Below are positions 1 through 8,925 of a stretch of DNA of 64,000 nt, piece after piece; the first letter of the stretch is position 1; each line of letters opens with the position of its first letter. The position numbers were made by a program, and so were the translations under genes. The stretch lies in the NCBI GenBank assembly GCA_041570195.1, contig JBFFWQ010000016.1, positions 3,771 to 67,770 on the forward strand, read 5' to 3'. This stretch comes from UBA11865 sp041570195. Lineage in GTDB: Bacteria > Chloroflexota > Anaerolineae > Promineifilales > Promineifilaceae. The notes below the pieces were generated by a model that saw only the letters and a program-made list of their open reading frames with translations, was not told the origin of the DNA and did not search any database.

Positions 1-2422
1 ACTGTTCGATTTGACGTCGCAGGTGTGGCGAAACGAGGGCCTGGCCAGCCCGAGCGTGGCCGTGTTCGACGATTTGCACTGGTCTGATCCGGCGTCGGCC
101 GAGTTGATCATTCATCTTCTTGAACTGGTAGAAGAGGTCCCGGTCATGATACTGTGCGCCATGAGACCGTATCACGACTCGCCCGGCTGGCAGGTCAAGG
201 AAGCGGCGGCCGAACAGTTCCCAGAGCATTACAGTGAAGTGATCCTGGCGCCACTGGCCGACGATGACAGCGACGAGTTAGTCAACCACTTGCTGCTTAT
301 CGCCGATCTGTCCGAGGATTTACGACAATTGATCCTGCAGAAGTCCGAAGGCAACCCATTCTTCGTGGAAGAGGTGGTGCGGACCTTGATCGACATGGGG
401 GCGATCGTCAAGGAAGAAGGCGGCCAGCGCTGGCGGGCGGCGCGGCCGATCGAAGGATTGACAATCCCTGACAATTTGCAGTCGATGTTGACCAGTCGCA
501 TCGACCGCCTGGACCAGGAGACGAAACAAACGTTGCAGATGGCGTCGGTGATCGGCCGGAACTTCTACCAGCGGGTACTGGCCTACATCGCGGATAGGAT
601 TCAAAAGCTGGACGATGAGTTGGAGGCGTTGCAACGGGCCCAATTGATATTACAAGCGGCCCGGCAGCCGGAAATAGCCTACATGTTCAGGCACGAATTG
701 ACACGCGATGCCACGTACCATACGTTGTTACGGCGCCAGCGCCGAAAGTACCATCGGCGGGTAGGCGAAGCGATGGAAGCCTTGTTTCCCGAACGCCTGA
801 ATGAAGAAGCGCACCGGCTAGCCTATCATTTCGGCCAGGCCGGCGACAAGGCGCGCGCCCTGAAGTATCACGAAATCGCCGGCGACCAGGCAGCCCGGCT
901 GTATGCCAACAAGGAGGCGGCCGACCACTACGCCGAGGCCATCGACCTGGCGAAGGATAGCGGCGATGGCCAGCTGTTGCTGCGCCTGTACTCGACCAGG
1001 GAAAAAGCATTGACCTTCGACGGCCGCTTTGACGAGGCGATGACCAGCAGCCAGGAGCTGGAGGCGCTGGCGCAAAAGATGAATGCGCCTGGCCTGGCCC
1101 TGGAAGCTATCGCGGCCCGGGGCACGCTACTTGCTATGCCCAGCGTCATTTTTGACGCGGAGAGGGCGCAGGCACTATTGGAACAGGCGCTGGTAATGGC
1201 CGAAGATCTGGGCCATACGACCGCGGAGGCCAAAATCCAGTGGAGTCTTATGATGGCGAACAACAATCTAGGGGGAACTCCGGAGAAGAGCCTGGCCTAT
1301 GGACAACGATCGCTGGCGATCGCTCGCGAGCACAATCTCGACGAGCAACTGGCATATACGTTGCATGACATGACACGGCCACTGGCCATGCTCGGTCAAT
1401 TCGGGAAGGCCCTGGAATACTCAGAGGAAGCAGGCCGGTTGTTCCGCGAGCAGAATAACATGCCCATGGTGGTCGACAACATGGCGACCGCCTCAAGCGG
1501 TTACTTTCTCATGGGCGAGCTCGACCTGGCATTGGAGCGGGCCCAGGAAGCTCTGGTCCTGGCCCGTGAAATCGGAAGTCTGTGGGGTGAATCTTACGCG
1601 CAGATGCGCATGGGCTTTGCATTGGTCGAATTAGGTTACGTGGGCCAGGCCTTCAAGGCTTGGGAAGCGGCCGGCGGCGTGGCCCAGGAAGCCAGTTTCA
1701 TCGGCCTGACCTTCTATGTCCCGGCTTTGGTAGGCATCCATGTACTGTCGATGGGCGCCTGTGATCGGGGCCAGCAGATCGTGCTGCAACTGGCCGAGGA
1801 AAGTAGACGAAACAAGAAGTCAGAGGGCGCCAGAAACATGGTTCGCACGGACGCCACCGATGGCATCATGGGCCGTGTCGAGTCGCTGTTTCACCTCTGC
1901 CGGAGAGATGTAGGCGCCGCCCGAGCCGCACTTCCACCGCAAATGCCAGCGACGGGCTCCAACTTGCTGGACGCGGCCACCTATGGCGGGCTGTCGGCCG
2001 CCGACGGCCGTGTTCTACTGGCGGCAAAGGAGTTCGATTCGGCGAAGTCGTTGGCCAGATCCACCCGTGAAGTATTGGAGCAAATAAGCATCAAAGTGCC
2101 GCTTCCGGAGTTGCGGCAAATCGAGGCCAGGGCGCTGCTGGCCATGGGCCAGCGGGAAGAGGGGCTTGCGCGTCTGCGCCAGGCCGCTGACGAGGCCAGG
2201 GCGATGAACGCCCGCCGGCAATTGTGGCCGATCCTAGGTTTGCTGGCCCGCTTGGCGCAGGAGGACGGCGCTGAAGAAGAGGCGGCCGAGCTGCGTCACG
2301 AGACCGCGAGCATTATCGCGTTGATTGCCGACGACGTGGACGATGAGCTGCGACAGTCGTTTCTGGCGCTGCCTGAGGTGCGCGAGGTCGGGACAGCCGC
2401 GCAAACAGGGGACCAGAGATAA
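1..2422 (+). CDS. AAA/STAND-type signalling ATPase with C-terminal TPR repeats (5' end outside window)
   Basis: Only the 3' part is here. The frame is open from base 2, so the start codon and the Walker A loop lie to the left. The first visible residues form a Walker B-like strand (VAVFDDLHWSD). A GNPFFVEE segment and an SRIDRLDQ stretch follow, the order seen in the ATPase modules of adenylate-cyclase-type and LuxR/MalT-type regulators. From about visible residue 260 onward the protein is a chain of amphipathic helix pairs (for example AADHYAEAIDLA, EEGLARLRQAADEARAM), read as TPR repeats for protein-protein signalling. No DNA-binding helix-turn-helix is visible at the C-terminus, so an N-terminal output domain (cyclase or kinase) is more likely; that is inference. 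It ends 336 bases before the next gene and is probably a separate transcription unit. The exact substrate or signal is unknown. Confidence 0.85.
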   Translation, partial: LFDLTSQVWRNEGLASPSVAVFDDLHWSDPASAELIIHLLELVEEVPVMILCAMRPYHDSPGWQVKEAAAEQFPEHYSEVILAPLADDDSDELVNHLLLIADLSEDLRQLILQKSEGNPFFVEEVVRTLIDMGAIVKEEGGQRWRAARPIEGLTIPDNLQSMLTSRIDRLDQETKQTLQMASVIGRNFYQRVLAYIADRIQKLDDELEALQRAQLILQAARQPEIAYMFRHELTRDATYHTLLRRQRRKYHRRVGEAMEALFPERLNEEAHRLAYHFGQAGDKARALKYHEIAGDQAARLYANKEAADHYAEAIDLAKDSGDGQLLLRLYSTREKALTFDGRFDEAMTSSQELEALAQKMNAPGLALEAIAARGTLLAMPSVIFDAERAQALLEQALVMAEDLGHTTAEAKIQWSLMMANNNLGGTPEKSLAYGQRSLAIAREHNLDEQLAYTLHDMTRPLAMLGQFGKALEYSEEAGRLFREQNNMPMVVDNMATASSGYFLMGELDLALERAQEALVLAREIGSLWGESYAQMRMGFALVELGYVGQAFKAWEAAGGVAQEASFIGLTFYVPALVGIHVLSMGACDRGQQIVLQLAEESRRNKKSEGARNMVRTDATDGIMGRVESLFHLCRRDVGAARAALPPQMPATGSNLLDAATYGGLSAADGRVLLAAKEFDSAKSLARSTREVLEQISIKVPLPELRQIEARALLAMGQREEGLARLRQAADEARAMNARRQLWPILGLLARLAQEDGAEEEAAELRHETASIIALIADDVDDELRQSFLALPEVREVGTAAQTGDQR

Positions 2423-2758
2423 GGTGTAATTCGCAACTAAGCCTCGCTTAGGATACAAATGGATTGGCAAGAACATGGTCCCCGACATTACAATTCATCA
2501 AAAGTGAAACCGAGAATCTCAAGAAATCAACAGGCGCCCTCCCATCACCAAGGGCCGCACAAAACTATGGATCAAACCGAAGTATTTTCCGAGCAAACCA
2601 GCCCTATTCTGCGTTCATCTGCGTCCCACTTTCTTAGGAGACAACCTGGTTCGCAGAACACCGCCATGGGCGAGAACCGTAGCGCAAACGATTCGACACG
2701 AATTATCCAGTTTGCGGATCAATCTGGAAGATTGATTTACGAAGGAGGAGCATAGACA
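2423..2758. other. Gene-poor spacer before the redox response regulator
   Basis: No convincing gene. A 98-codon frame (2459-2755) has no ribosome binding site and no recognisable domain. The end of the spacer carries a strong Shine-Dalgarno (GAAGGAGGAGC, about 2741-2751) serving the next gene at 2759. The tract near 2610-2640 (CTGCGTTCATCTGCGTC) resembles a type of short dispersed intergenic sequence common in large bacterial genomes. Confidence 0.5.
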
Positions 2759-4420
2759 ATGGCCAAGCCGATTATCATGACAGTTGACGACGAGCTGCAA
2801 GTGCTCAACGCCGTCGAGCGCGACCTGCGCAGGCAATACCGGCGCGACTACCGGATCGTCAAAGCGAACTCGGGCCAGGATGGCCTCGAAGCAGTGCGGC
2901 GTTTCAAAGAGCGTGGTGATCCCATCGCGCTGTTCGTGGCCGATCAGCGCATGCCGCAAATGACCGGTACCGAGTTTCTGGCCGAGGCGCTGAAGTTCTA
3001 TCCAGAAGCGCGCAAGGTGCTGCTCACCGCCTATGCCGATACCGAGGCGGCCGTGACTAGCATCAACCTGATCGGGCTCGATCATTACCTGATGAAGCCC
3101 TGGGATCCACCGGAAGAAAACATGTACCCGGTGCTGGACGATCTGTTGGCTGACTGGCAAGCAACGGTGCCCCTGCCCTACGACGGAATCCGCGTAGCCG
3201 GCACGCTATGGTCGGCGACGTCGCATGACGTCAAGGATTTCCTGGCGCGCAATCGCATCCCTTATCAATGGCTGGACATCGAAGTGGACCAGGAAGCGCG
3301 ACACCTGGTGGAAAATAGTACGGAGGCCCATCGCCAGTTGCCGGTGGTGTTCTTTCCTGACGGCGATGTCTTCACGAATCCTGATCTACGTACGCTGGCG
3401 GAGAAGTGCGGCTTGCAGACCCAGGCCAGCGAGGCCTTTTACGATTTAATCATCGTCGGCGCAGGACCGGCCGGATTGGGTGCGGCGGTATATGGCGCGT
3501 CGGAAGGCTTGCGCACGCTCATGATCGACAAGGAAGCGACTGGCGGGCAGGCCGGCACCAGCTCGCGAATCGAGAATTACCTGGGCTTCCCCAAGGGGCT
3601 AAGCGGGGCTGACCTGGCCCAGCGAGCCACGGCCCAGGCCAAGCGACTGGGGGCAGAGATCTTGCTGGCGCAGGAGGTCAAGCGCGTGCGGGTCGAGGAA
3701 CCGAACCGCTATGTGATACTGGGTGACGGCGGCGAGCTTGGCTGCCGCTCGCTGATCATCGCCAGCGGAGTTAGCACGCGCAAGCTGAATGTACCCGGAG
3801 CTGAGCGCATAACCGGAGCCGGCATATACTACGGCGCAGCTCTGACCGAAGCGGCCTACTATGAGGGCCATCCCATGTATGTGATCGGGGGGGCCAACTC
3901 GGCCGGTCAGGGGGCGATGTTCTTCTCCCGTTACGCCTCGAAGGTGACGATGTTGGTGCGCGGCAGTTCGCTGGCCAAGAGCATGTCGGCTTACCTGATC
4001 GACCAAATCGACGCGACTGAAAATATCGACGTCGTGACCCACACGGTGGTTACGGAGGTCTTTGGCGAAGATCGCCTTACCGGTTTCACAACTAAGAATA
4101 CCGTGACGGGTGAAATAGAAAAAGTCGAAGCGCCGGCGATGTTCGTCTTTATCGGCGCCGTGCCCCACACGGAGATGGTGGCCGGGGTCGTCGAACGCAA
4201 CCGGGCCGGCTTTGTGCTAACCGGGCAAGATCTAATCCAGGACGGGCGCCGGCCGAAGGGCTGGACCTTGCAGCGCGATCCATTCTTGCTTGAGACCAGC
4301 GTGCCGGGCATTTTCGCGGCCGGCGATGTGCGCCAGGGGGCAGTACGGCGCGTCGCCTCGGCTGTGGGCCAGGGGGCGAACGCGGTCAATTTCGTGCACC
4401 AGTATCTACGCACGGTATAG
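2759..4420 (+). CDS. Fused response regulator / glutaredoxin-like / thioredoxin-reductase-like FAD protein
   Basis: Three modules are visible in 553 residues. Residues 1-125 are a receiver domain with the acidic pocket (D10, D11), phospho-acceptor D62, T90 and K113 (LMKPW). Residues about 143-225 look like a thioredoxin/glutaredoxin fold without any CxxC (GTLWSATSHD where the cysteines would sit). Residues about 228-553 are a thioredoxin-reductase-like flavoprotein: FAD loop IIVGAGPAGLGAA, GGQAGTSSRIENYLGFP, NADPH loop VIGGANSAGQGA and C-terminal FAD motif GIFAAGDVR. The active-site CATC of true thioredoxin reductases is replaced by YYGAALTEA, so classical disulfide transfer is not expected. 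A strong SD precedes the ATG. The next gene is a cyclic-nucleotide-binding histidine kinase, its probable phosphodonor. Likely a cytosolic redox or electron-transfer output switched by phosphorylation; the acceptor is unknown. Confidence 0.92.
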   Translation: MAKPIIMTVDDELQVLNAVERDLRRQYRRDYRIVKANSGQDGLEAVRRFKERGDPIALFVADQRMPQMTGTEFLAEALKFYPEARKVLLTAYADTEAAVTSINLIGLDHYLMKPWDPPEENMYPVLDDLLADWQATVPLPYDGIRVAGTLWSATSHDVKDFLARNRIPYQWLDIEVDQEARHLVENSTEAHRQLPVVFFPDGDVFTNPDLRTLAEKCGLQTQASEAFYDLIIVGAGPAGLGAAVYGASEGLRTLMIDKEATGGQAGTSSRIENYLGFPKGLSGADLAQRATAQAKRLGAEILLAQEVKRVRVEEPNRYVILGDGGELGCRSLIIASGVSTRKLNVPGAERITGAGIYYGAALTEAAYYEGHPMYVIGGANSAGQGAMFFSRYASKVTMLVRGSSLAKSMSAYLIDQIDATENIDVVTHTVVTEVFGEDRLTGFTTKNTVTGEIEKVEAPAMFVFIGAVPHTEMVAGVVERNRAGFVLTGQDLIQDGRRPKGWTLQRDPFLLETSVPGIFAAGDVRQGAVRRVASAVGQGANAVNFVHQYLRTV

Positions 4421-4446
4421 TCTGGAAGAAAGATCAGGAATTGGAC

Positions 4447-4471
4447 AGAATTCACAGGATTCACAGGCTGG
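4447..4471. repeat. ACAGGATT-type dispersed tract
   Basis: The spacer between the flavoprotein and the kinase holds two close copies of an (A/T)TCACAGG unit (ATTCACAGGATTCACAGG). The same short pattern recurs near 23581 and 29331 in other spacers of this window. Confidence 0.5.
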
Positions 4472-4563
4472 AAGAGTGGTCGAATGCAGGCCTCGCCAAT
4501 AGGGGCAAGTGACGACGAATCCCGTCTGTTTCGACTATTGCAGGACAGGGGAAATAGAAGCGC

Positions 4564-6027
4564 ATGAGTGATATTCCAGCCGAAAAACAGGGTAGGATGT
4601 TCGAGTTCTTGAAGAATGTACCGCTGTTTAGCAACTTGTCGGACGAGGATCTGGTTCGCATTTGTGGCATGGTGAGCAGGGAGCGGCTCGAACCGGGCGA
4701 GAAGCTGTTCGCCGAAGGCAGCCATGGTCACCAAGCCTATGTCATTGAAGAAGGCGAATTGGAAATCGTCAAGATCTCGGGCACGCGCAGTGTGTTGCTG
4801 GCGTTGCGAGGGCCCGGTGAAGTGATCGGCGAGATGGCCTTGCTAGAGGACAAACCGCGCATGGCTGGGGCAGTCGCCCGAATCGCCACCGTAGTCATCG
4901 CCATCGAACGGGAGCAGTTGCAGGATTTGATGCGTACTAGCCCCTCTGCGGCCGAAGCGATGTACTACAACGTCCTGGAGCGCTGGCGCTCCACGCAGTC
5001 CCGCGTGCAGCAAAGCGAGAAGATGGCCCAATTGGGTACGCTGACGGCCGGCATCGCTCACGAACTGAACAACCCGGCCGCGGCCGTCAAGCGGGGCGCG
5101 GAACAGTTATCTTCGGCCATGTTGGAACTCTCCGACACGTTCTCGCAGCTGAGCCAGTTGGGACTGACGACGGAACAGTGGGAGTATTGGCGCAAGCTTT
5201 CGGACCACGCGCAACAGCAGGGCGCCATGCCGCCGGAACTGGACGCCTTAACCCGCAGCGACCGGGAATATGAGCTGGAGGAATGGCTCGAGGACAATGG
5301 CGTCGAAGACGCCTGGGAATATGCCCCGGCCCTGGTCAATCTGAATTTCAGCGAGGATGAATTGGAGGAGCTACTCAACCAATTCGAGCCTCAAAAGCTG
5401 GCGATCGTGTTACGCTGGCTCGACAATGCGTACAATACGTATAGCCTGTTCGCCGAAATGAACCAGGGTGCGACCCGTATCTCGGGCATCGTCAAGGCTT
5501 TGAAGACATATTCCTACCTGGATCAGGCGCCGGTGCAGATGGTGGATGTGCACCGGGGCATCGACGATACGCTGCTCATACTGAACCATAAGCTGAAATC
5601 GGGGCCGTCGGTGCGCCGGGAGTACGATCCAGACGTGCCCAAGATCAACGGTTATGGCAGCGAATTGAACCAGGTGTGGACCAACATCCTGGACAACGCC
5701 ATCGACGCCTTGAAGGACATGCCGGCCGGCGAAGGGCTCATTACCATCAGCAGCCAGGTCCAAGGCGACTGGGTCATCCTTGAATTCGAAGACAATGGAC
5801 CGGGCATCCCGGCCGATATTCAGTCGCGAGTCTTTGAACCGTTTTTCACGACCAAACCGCCGGGCGTTGGCACCGGCATGGGGCTAGATATCAGCTATAA
5901 CATCGTCGTCAACAAACACCGGGGAGATATCAAGTTGGAATCTGAACCCGGCCGGACACGTTTTCAAATCTGGCTGCCGTTTGATTTTGAAGAGTGCGTA
6001 TTGCCGTTTGAAAGGGAGAAGAAGTAA
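4564..6027 (+). CDS. Histidine kinase with N-terminal cyclic-nucleotide-binding domain
   Basis: 487 residues, no membrane segment. Residues about 15-130 are a CAP/CNMP-type beta-roll with a good phosphate-binding cassette (GEVIGEMALLEDKPRMAGAV, R99 in the position that contacts the nucleotide phosphate). The HisKA H-box follows at residues 154-178 (LGTLTAGIAHELNNP, H166). An insert of about 110 residues separates it from the N-box (NQVWTNILDNAIDAL), G1 (EDNGPGIP) and G2 (GVGTGMGLDIS) of a HATPase_c domain. It is predicted to autophosphorylate at H166 when a ligand binds the beta-roll and to pass phosphate to D62 of the receiver-flavoprotein encoded 143 bases upstream. A cytosolic sensor is expected. 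The ligand (cAMP, cGMP, heme or none) cannot be told from sequence alone. Confidence 0.93.
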   Translation: MSDIPAEKQGRMFEFLKNVPLFSNLSDEDLVRICGMVSRERLEPGEKLFAEGSHGHQAYVIEEGELEIVKISGTRSVLLALRGPGEVIGEMALLEDKPRMAGAVARIATVVIAIEREQLQDLMRTSPSAAEAMYYNVLERWRSTQSRVQQSEKMAQLGTLTAGIAHELNNPAAAVKRGAEQLSSAMLELSDTFSQLSQLGLTTEQWEYWRKLSDHAQQQGAMPPELDALTRSDREYELEEWLEDNGVEDAWEYAPALVNLNFSEDELEELLNQFEPQKLAIVLRWLDNAYNTYSLFAEMNQGATRISGIVKALKTYSYLDQAPVQMVDVHRGIDDTLLILNHKLKSGPSVRREYDPDVPKINGYGSELNQVWTNILDNAIDALKDMPAGEGLITISSQVQGDWVILEFEDNGPGIPADIQSRVFEPFFTTKPPGVGTGMGLDISYNIVVNKHRGDIKLESEPGRTRFQIWLPFDFEECVLPFEREKK

Positions 6028-6029
6028 AC

Positions 6030-6046
6030 AGCTTTCAGCCTTCAGC
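6030..6046. repeat. Heptad AGCYTTC tract
   Basis: AGCTTTCAGCCTTCAGC starts three bases after the kinase stop codon. It is one of at least eleven such tracts in the window's gene borders. Confidence 0.6.
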
Positions 6047-6111
6047 GATTTGCTGCCAGCATCTGTGTTGAAGCCTGAAAAGCACCTACCCGTTAACATA
6101 GGTAAGTGTCG

Positions 6112-7158
6112 ATGCCAATTTGGACGGACTTGTATCGGGAGATTCACGAGCAGCCTGAGGCGGTGGGCCGGCTGTTGGCCATGGAGCGCGGATCGGTTTC
6201 GGAGTTGGCGGCCGCTATTCAGGAGCGGGAGATCAGTCATGTGGTGATCGCGGCCCGCGGCACGAGCGACAATGCCGCTCGTTATGCCAAGTACGTGCTG
6301 GGCGCGATGAATGGCCTGACCGTGGCCCTGGTCACGCCGAGCCTGTTTTCGCTTTATGGGCGGCCGCCGCGCTTTGGCAATGCCCTGGTGATGGGCATCA
6401 GCCAAAGTGGCAAGAGCCCGGATATCGTGGCCGTGCTGGCCGAGGCTAGACGGCAAGGCGCGCTGACTGGGGTACTTACAAATACGCCTGAGTCGGATTT
6501 GGGGTCCGTTGGCGATGTGGTGATTAACCTTCAGTGCGGTACGGAGAAGGCCGTCGCCGCCACGAAAACCTACACGACTTCGCTGGGCGCCGTGGCCATG
6601 TTGAGCACGGCAATCGGCCGGGACGCTGATCGCCAGCGAGAGTTGGCGGCCATGCCCGAGGCGATGACGGCCACCCTGGCCATGAACGAGGAAATCGCCC
6701 GAATCGCGCCCCGGTATCGCTATATGGAGGGCTGTGTGGTGATCGGCCGGGGCTATAACTATGCCACGGCCTTCGAGTTGGCGCTCAAGATGCAGGAGCT
6801 GACCTACACAGTCGTCCAGCATTACAGCAGCGCCGACTTTTTGCACGGGCCAATGGCCATGATTGAGCCCGGCTTCCCCGTTATCGTGGTCGCGCCATCG
6901 GGCGCGCTAGAAGCGGAAATGATTGATTTCCTGGGGGTATTGGCCGCGCGCCAGGCAGAGACGATCGTCATCAGCGACCGGCCGGAGATCCTGGACCGGG
7001 CCCGCATACCCCTGGCCTTGCCGCAGAGTGTTCCCGAATGGCTGTCGCCGCTGACCACTATCTTGCCGGGACAGATGCTGTCCATGCACCTGGCCCATGA
7101 ACGGGACCTGAACGTGGACGCACCGCGGGGGTTGAAAAAGGTCACTGAGACGAGGTGA
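6112..7158 (+). CDS. SIS-domain sugar isomerase/deaminase (AgaS/NagB-II-like, GlmS C-terminal-like)
   Basis: About 348 residues made of two SIS domains, the fold that isomerises or deaminates phosphorylated amino sugars. First domain: ARGTSDNAARYAKY, the phosphosugar loop GISQSGKSPDIVAVL, and EKAVAATKTYTTSL. Second domain: GRGYNYATAFELALKMQEL and SADFLHGPMAMI. The C-terminal tail DAPRGLKKVTET matches the usual end of GlmS-type isomerase modules. There is no glutamine amidotransferase domain, so it should not use glutamine; a deaminase or isomerase acting on glucosamine-6-P-like substrates is the family expectation. ATG at 6112 is preferred because AGGTAAG lies six bases upstream; an in-frame GTG at 6106 is possible. 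No sugar transporter or kinase lies nearby to fix the substrate. Confidence 0.9.
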   Translation: MPIWTDLYREIHEQPEAVGRLLAMERGSVSELAAAIQEREISHVVIAARGTSDNAARYAKYVLGAMNGLTVALVTPSLFSLYGRPPRFGNALVMGISQSGKSPDIVAVLAEARRQGALTGVLTNTPESDLGSVGDVVINLQCGTEKAVAATKTYTTSLGAVAMLSTAIGRDADRQRELAAMPEAMTATLAMNEEIARIAPRYRYMEGCVVIGRGYNYATAFELALKMQELTYTVVQHYSSADFLHGPMAMIEPGFPVIVVAPSGALEAEMIDFLGVLAARQAETIVISDRPEILDRARIPLALPQSVPEWLSPLTTILPGQMLSMHLAHERDLNVDAPRGLKKVTETR

Positions 7159-7203
7159 TACGGGACTGTGGTCGGTGGTCAGTGACCAGGCATGGTTAGC
7201 CAG

Positions 7204-7509
7204 TTATTGGTGAGTGGCTGCCGGCGACGAATCGAAGCAGTTCAGGATTTCATTGAAGCGCTCGGGTGTCAGGGGATGGCGGCCGCGGATGCGGAAGTGG
7301 GTGATGTGATCGTTGGGATCGGCGAGGGCGATGACTTCGGCGGCATCTTTGGCGTATTGATTACCGTCGGCGGCAATGTAAGTTATTCGCTCGCGGATAT
7401 ATCCGTTGCAGGCCGTCCTTTCCCCCACTTTGAAGGCGACGGCCGTATCGTCCAGTTTGAGGTTCAGGAACCTTCGAATCTCGTCGCGCAGAGCAGTAGA
7501 TTCAAGCAT
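7204..7509 (-). CDS. Small hypothetical protein
   Basis: About 101 residues beginning MLESTALRDEIRRFLNLK. The frame is open further upstream, but the segment before this Met is low quality and there is no clear SD. It shows an N-terminal helix, then a beta-rich middle (TAVAFKVGERTACNGYIRERITYIA), and a helical end. No transmembrane segment, no recognised domain, two Cys. It lies convergent to the SIS gene and downstream of the dimethylargininase on the same strand. Codon use resembles the neighbours, which supports a real gene, but function is unknown. Confidence 0.55.
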   Translation of the reverse strand: MLESTALRDEIRRFLNLKLDDTAVAFKVGERTACNGYIRERITYIAADGNQYAKDAAEVIALADPNDHITHFRIRGRHPLTPERFNEILNCFDSSPAATHQ

Positions 7510-7566
7510 CGGGACGGATAGTAAAGAGTAAACAGTATCCAGCTGACGACGAGCCAATCGCGACCG

Positions 7567-7607
7567 ATGTCCCTTCCCTGATCCCCGATCCCTGAGCCCC
7601 AGACCCT
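7567..7607. repeat. GGGATC-rich degenerate tract
   Basis: A run of CCCTGATCCCCGATCCCTGA-type words between two genes. It resembles tracts near 13188 and 47313. Confidence 0.5.
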
Positions 7608-8376
7608 AGAACCTCAACGACATGCAGGTCAGGCCACCGTCCATCTTCTTGACCTCGCTGACGTCCAATTCGATGATGGGCTGGCCCAGTGGTTCGAGGC
7701 TGGCCCGGGTGCGCGGGAAACCAGCCGGCATGATGAGGCTGCCGTTGATGAGCAGGCTGTTGCTGGCGTACGCTTCGTCCTCGTCGAGCACGATCTGGTT
7801 GTAGCCGCCAAAGGCTGGGTGGCCGGTGAAGCCGGCCGTCAGCAGGAGCGTGTTCGGACCGACGACGTTGACGCTGGACTTGAGATGCAGGCCCGGACCG
7901 ACGGGCACGGCGGTGCAGGTGTAACCATTGGCGGTCAAGATCTTGCCTAACTGCTCGGCCCCGGCCTCGTTGGTCCGCTCGGAGAGGCCGATGAAGAGAT
8001 GGCGGCCGACCATGAGCACGTCCCCACCCTCCAGGTGACCCGGCGACTCAATGTAGACCAGCGGCCGGTGACGGGTTAGCGCCGCGGCCAGCGTGTCCTG
8101 CTCTCCCCGCCGGGCCAGCGCGCCAGGGATAGTGATGACCGCGACTTCGGGCAGGACGATGGCTGGGTCTTCTACGAAGTAAGCGTCGGGATGACTGGGC
8201 TCGGCCGGTAGGACTTCAACTTCCAATCCCAGGCCACGCAATGTATTGACATAATGTTCGTGTTGGGCCAGTAGCAACTCGAAATCGGGCCGGCCGAGGG
8301 TCGACGTGGTCAGCCCATCGGCGCAGTTGGGGCCCGGACGCCGAGTGATGGCGTGAGTGAAGGTAGTCGATGTCAT
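7606..8376 (-). CDS. ddaH: Dimethylargininase (N,N-dimethylarginine dimethylaminohydrolase)
   Basis: 256 residues, the size of bacterial DDAH. This guanidino-modifying family hydrolyses methylated arginine to citrulline and methylamines. The catalytic residues are visible: nucleophile C251 close to the C-terminus (GGLTCMSLRF), H164 in LHLKSSVNVV, and acidic residues in AYFVEDPAIV (E69) and HLEGGDVLM (E116). The pentein fold's repeated beta/alpha units fit the spacing. No arginine catabolic genes are adjacent; a small hypothetical gene follows and dodecin lies upstream in the same orientation, but 242 bases of non-coding DNA separate it from dodecin. Family members acting on free arginine or hydroxyarginine cannot be excluded, though the Cys/His arrangement is DDAH-like. 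Confidence 0.92.
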   Translation of the reverse strand: MTSTTFTHAITRRPGPNCADGLTTSTLGRPDFELLLAQHEHYVNTLRGLGLEVEVLPAEPSHPDAYFVEDPAIVLPEVAVITIPGALARRGEQDTLAAALTRHRPLVYIESPGHLEGGDVLMVGRHLFIGLSERTNEAGAEQLGKILTANGYTCTAVPVGPGLHLKSSVNVVGPNTLLLTAGFTGHPAFGGYNQIVLDEDEAYASNSLLINGSLIMPAGFPRTRASLEPLGQPIIELDVSEVKKMDGGLTCMSLRF

Positions 8377-8438
8377 AGTGATCCTCGCCGACTTACATGG
8401 CCATTGAATACTTGATTCGGCAATGTGCGCGCCATCCC

Positions 8439-8495
8439 AAACTAGACATGCCGAGCGGAGCCTTGGGAGCGAGGCATCCCTGATAACTCTAGTTT
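8439..8495. repeat. Nested inverted repeat in spacer
   Basis: Outer arms AAACTAGA (8439-8446) and TCTAGTTT (8488-8495) enclose inner arms ATGCC (8448-8452) and GGCAT (8473-8477). It sits in the 242-base gap upstream of the dimethylargininase. The adjacent text (CCTCCCTTCGGTCGGGATGA) looks like a second part of the same dispersed element. Confidence 0.45.
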
Positions 8496-8618
8496 TTGGT
8501 CTGGTACGTCGTCAGGGATCCCTCCCTTCGGTCGGGATGACACGGGTACGGCGCTACGTTTTGAGTCACCAGATCAGTTTGTGACCCTCTTTCAAAATCG
8601 GCCGACTGTAGCGCGAGG

Positions 8619-8828
8619 CTAGTCGTCCAGGGTAAAGCCGATTTTTAGGGTGACCTGCCAGTGGGCGATCTTGCCTTCTTCGAGCTGGCCGCGGGTGTCG
8701 ACGACCTCGAACCAGCGCAGATTGCGCAGCGTCTCGGCCGCTTTGGCCACCCCGTTCTCGATGGCTTCCTGAAGACTATTGGGCGATGAACCTACGATTT
8801 CGACTTTTTTGTAGACGTGTCCGGACAT
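8619..8828 (-). CDS. Dodecin, flavin-storage protein
   Basis: 69 residues starting MSGHVYKKVEIVG, the exact size of dodecins. These small proteins assemble into hollow dodecamers that store or quench free flavins in the cytoplasm. The conserved dodecin core is visible: EIVGSSPNSLQEAIENGVAK, then W39 in LRWFEVVDTRG (stacks on the isoalloxazine ring) and Q58 in AHWQVTLKIGF (flavin contact). The start is fixed by a clean SD, AAGGAGAGAACC, directly before the ATG at 8828; the frame is open further upstream but that part is not dodecin. A separate gene from pepF, with 71 bases between. Confidence 0.95.
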   Translation of the reverse strand: MSGHVYKKVEIVGSSPNSLQEAIENGVAKAAETLRNLRWFEVVDTRGQLEEGKIAHWQVTLKIGFTLDD

Positions 8829-8841
8829 GGTTCTCTCCTTG

Positions 8842-8925
8842 TGATAGCTGTTAGCTGTGAGGTTTGAGCGGTGAGCCGATGTTTGAGATGGGCTAATAGC
8901 TAATCGCTCACCGCTAACTGCTCTA
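8842..8925. repeat. Degenerate AGCTGTTAGC/heptad tract
   Basis: An imperfect run of TAGCTGTTAGCTGTGAG- and GCTAATAGCTAATCGC-type words between dodecin and pepF. It extends into the last codons of pepF. Confidence 0.5.

Noticed and set aside
2459..2755. 98-codon plus-strand frame before the response regulator
   Set aside because: No SD, no domain, and it contains dispersed-repeat-like text.
5884..6846. 320-codon open frame on the minus strand
   Set aside because: Covers the 3' end of the histidine kinase and the SIS gene in antisense, including both ordinary genes' motifs.
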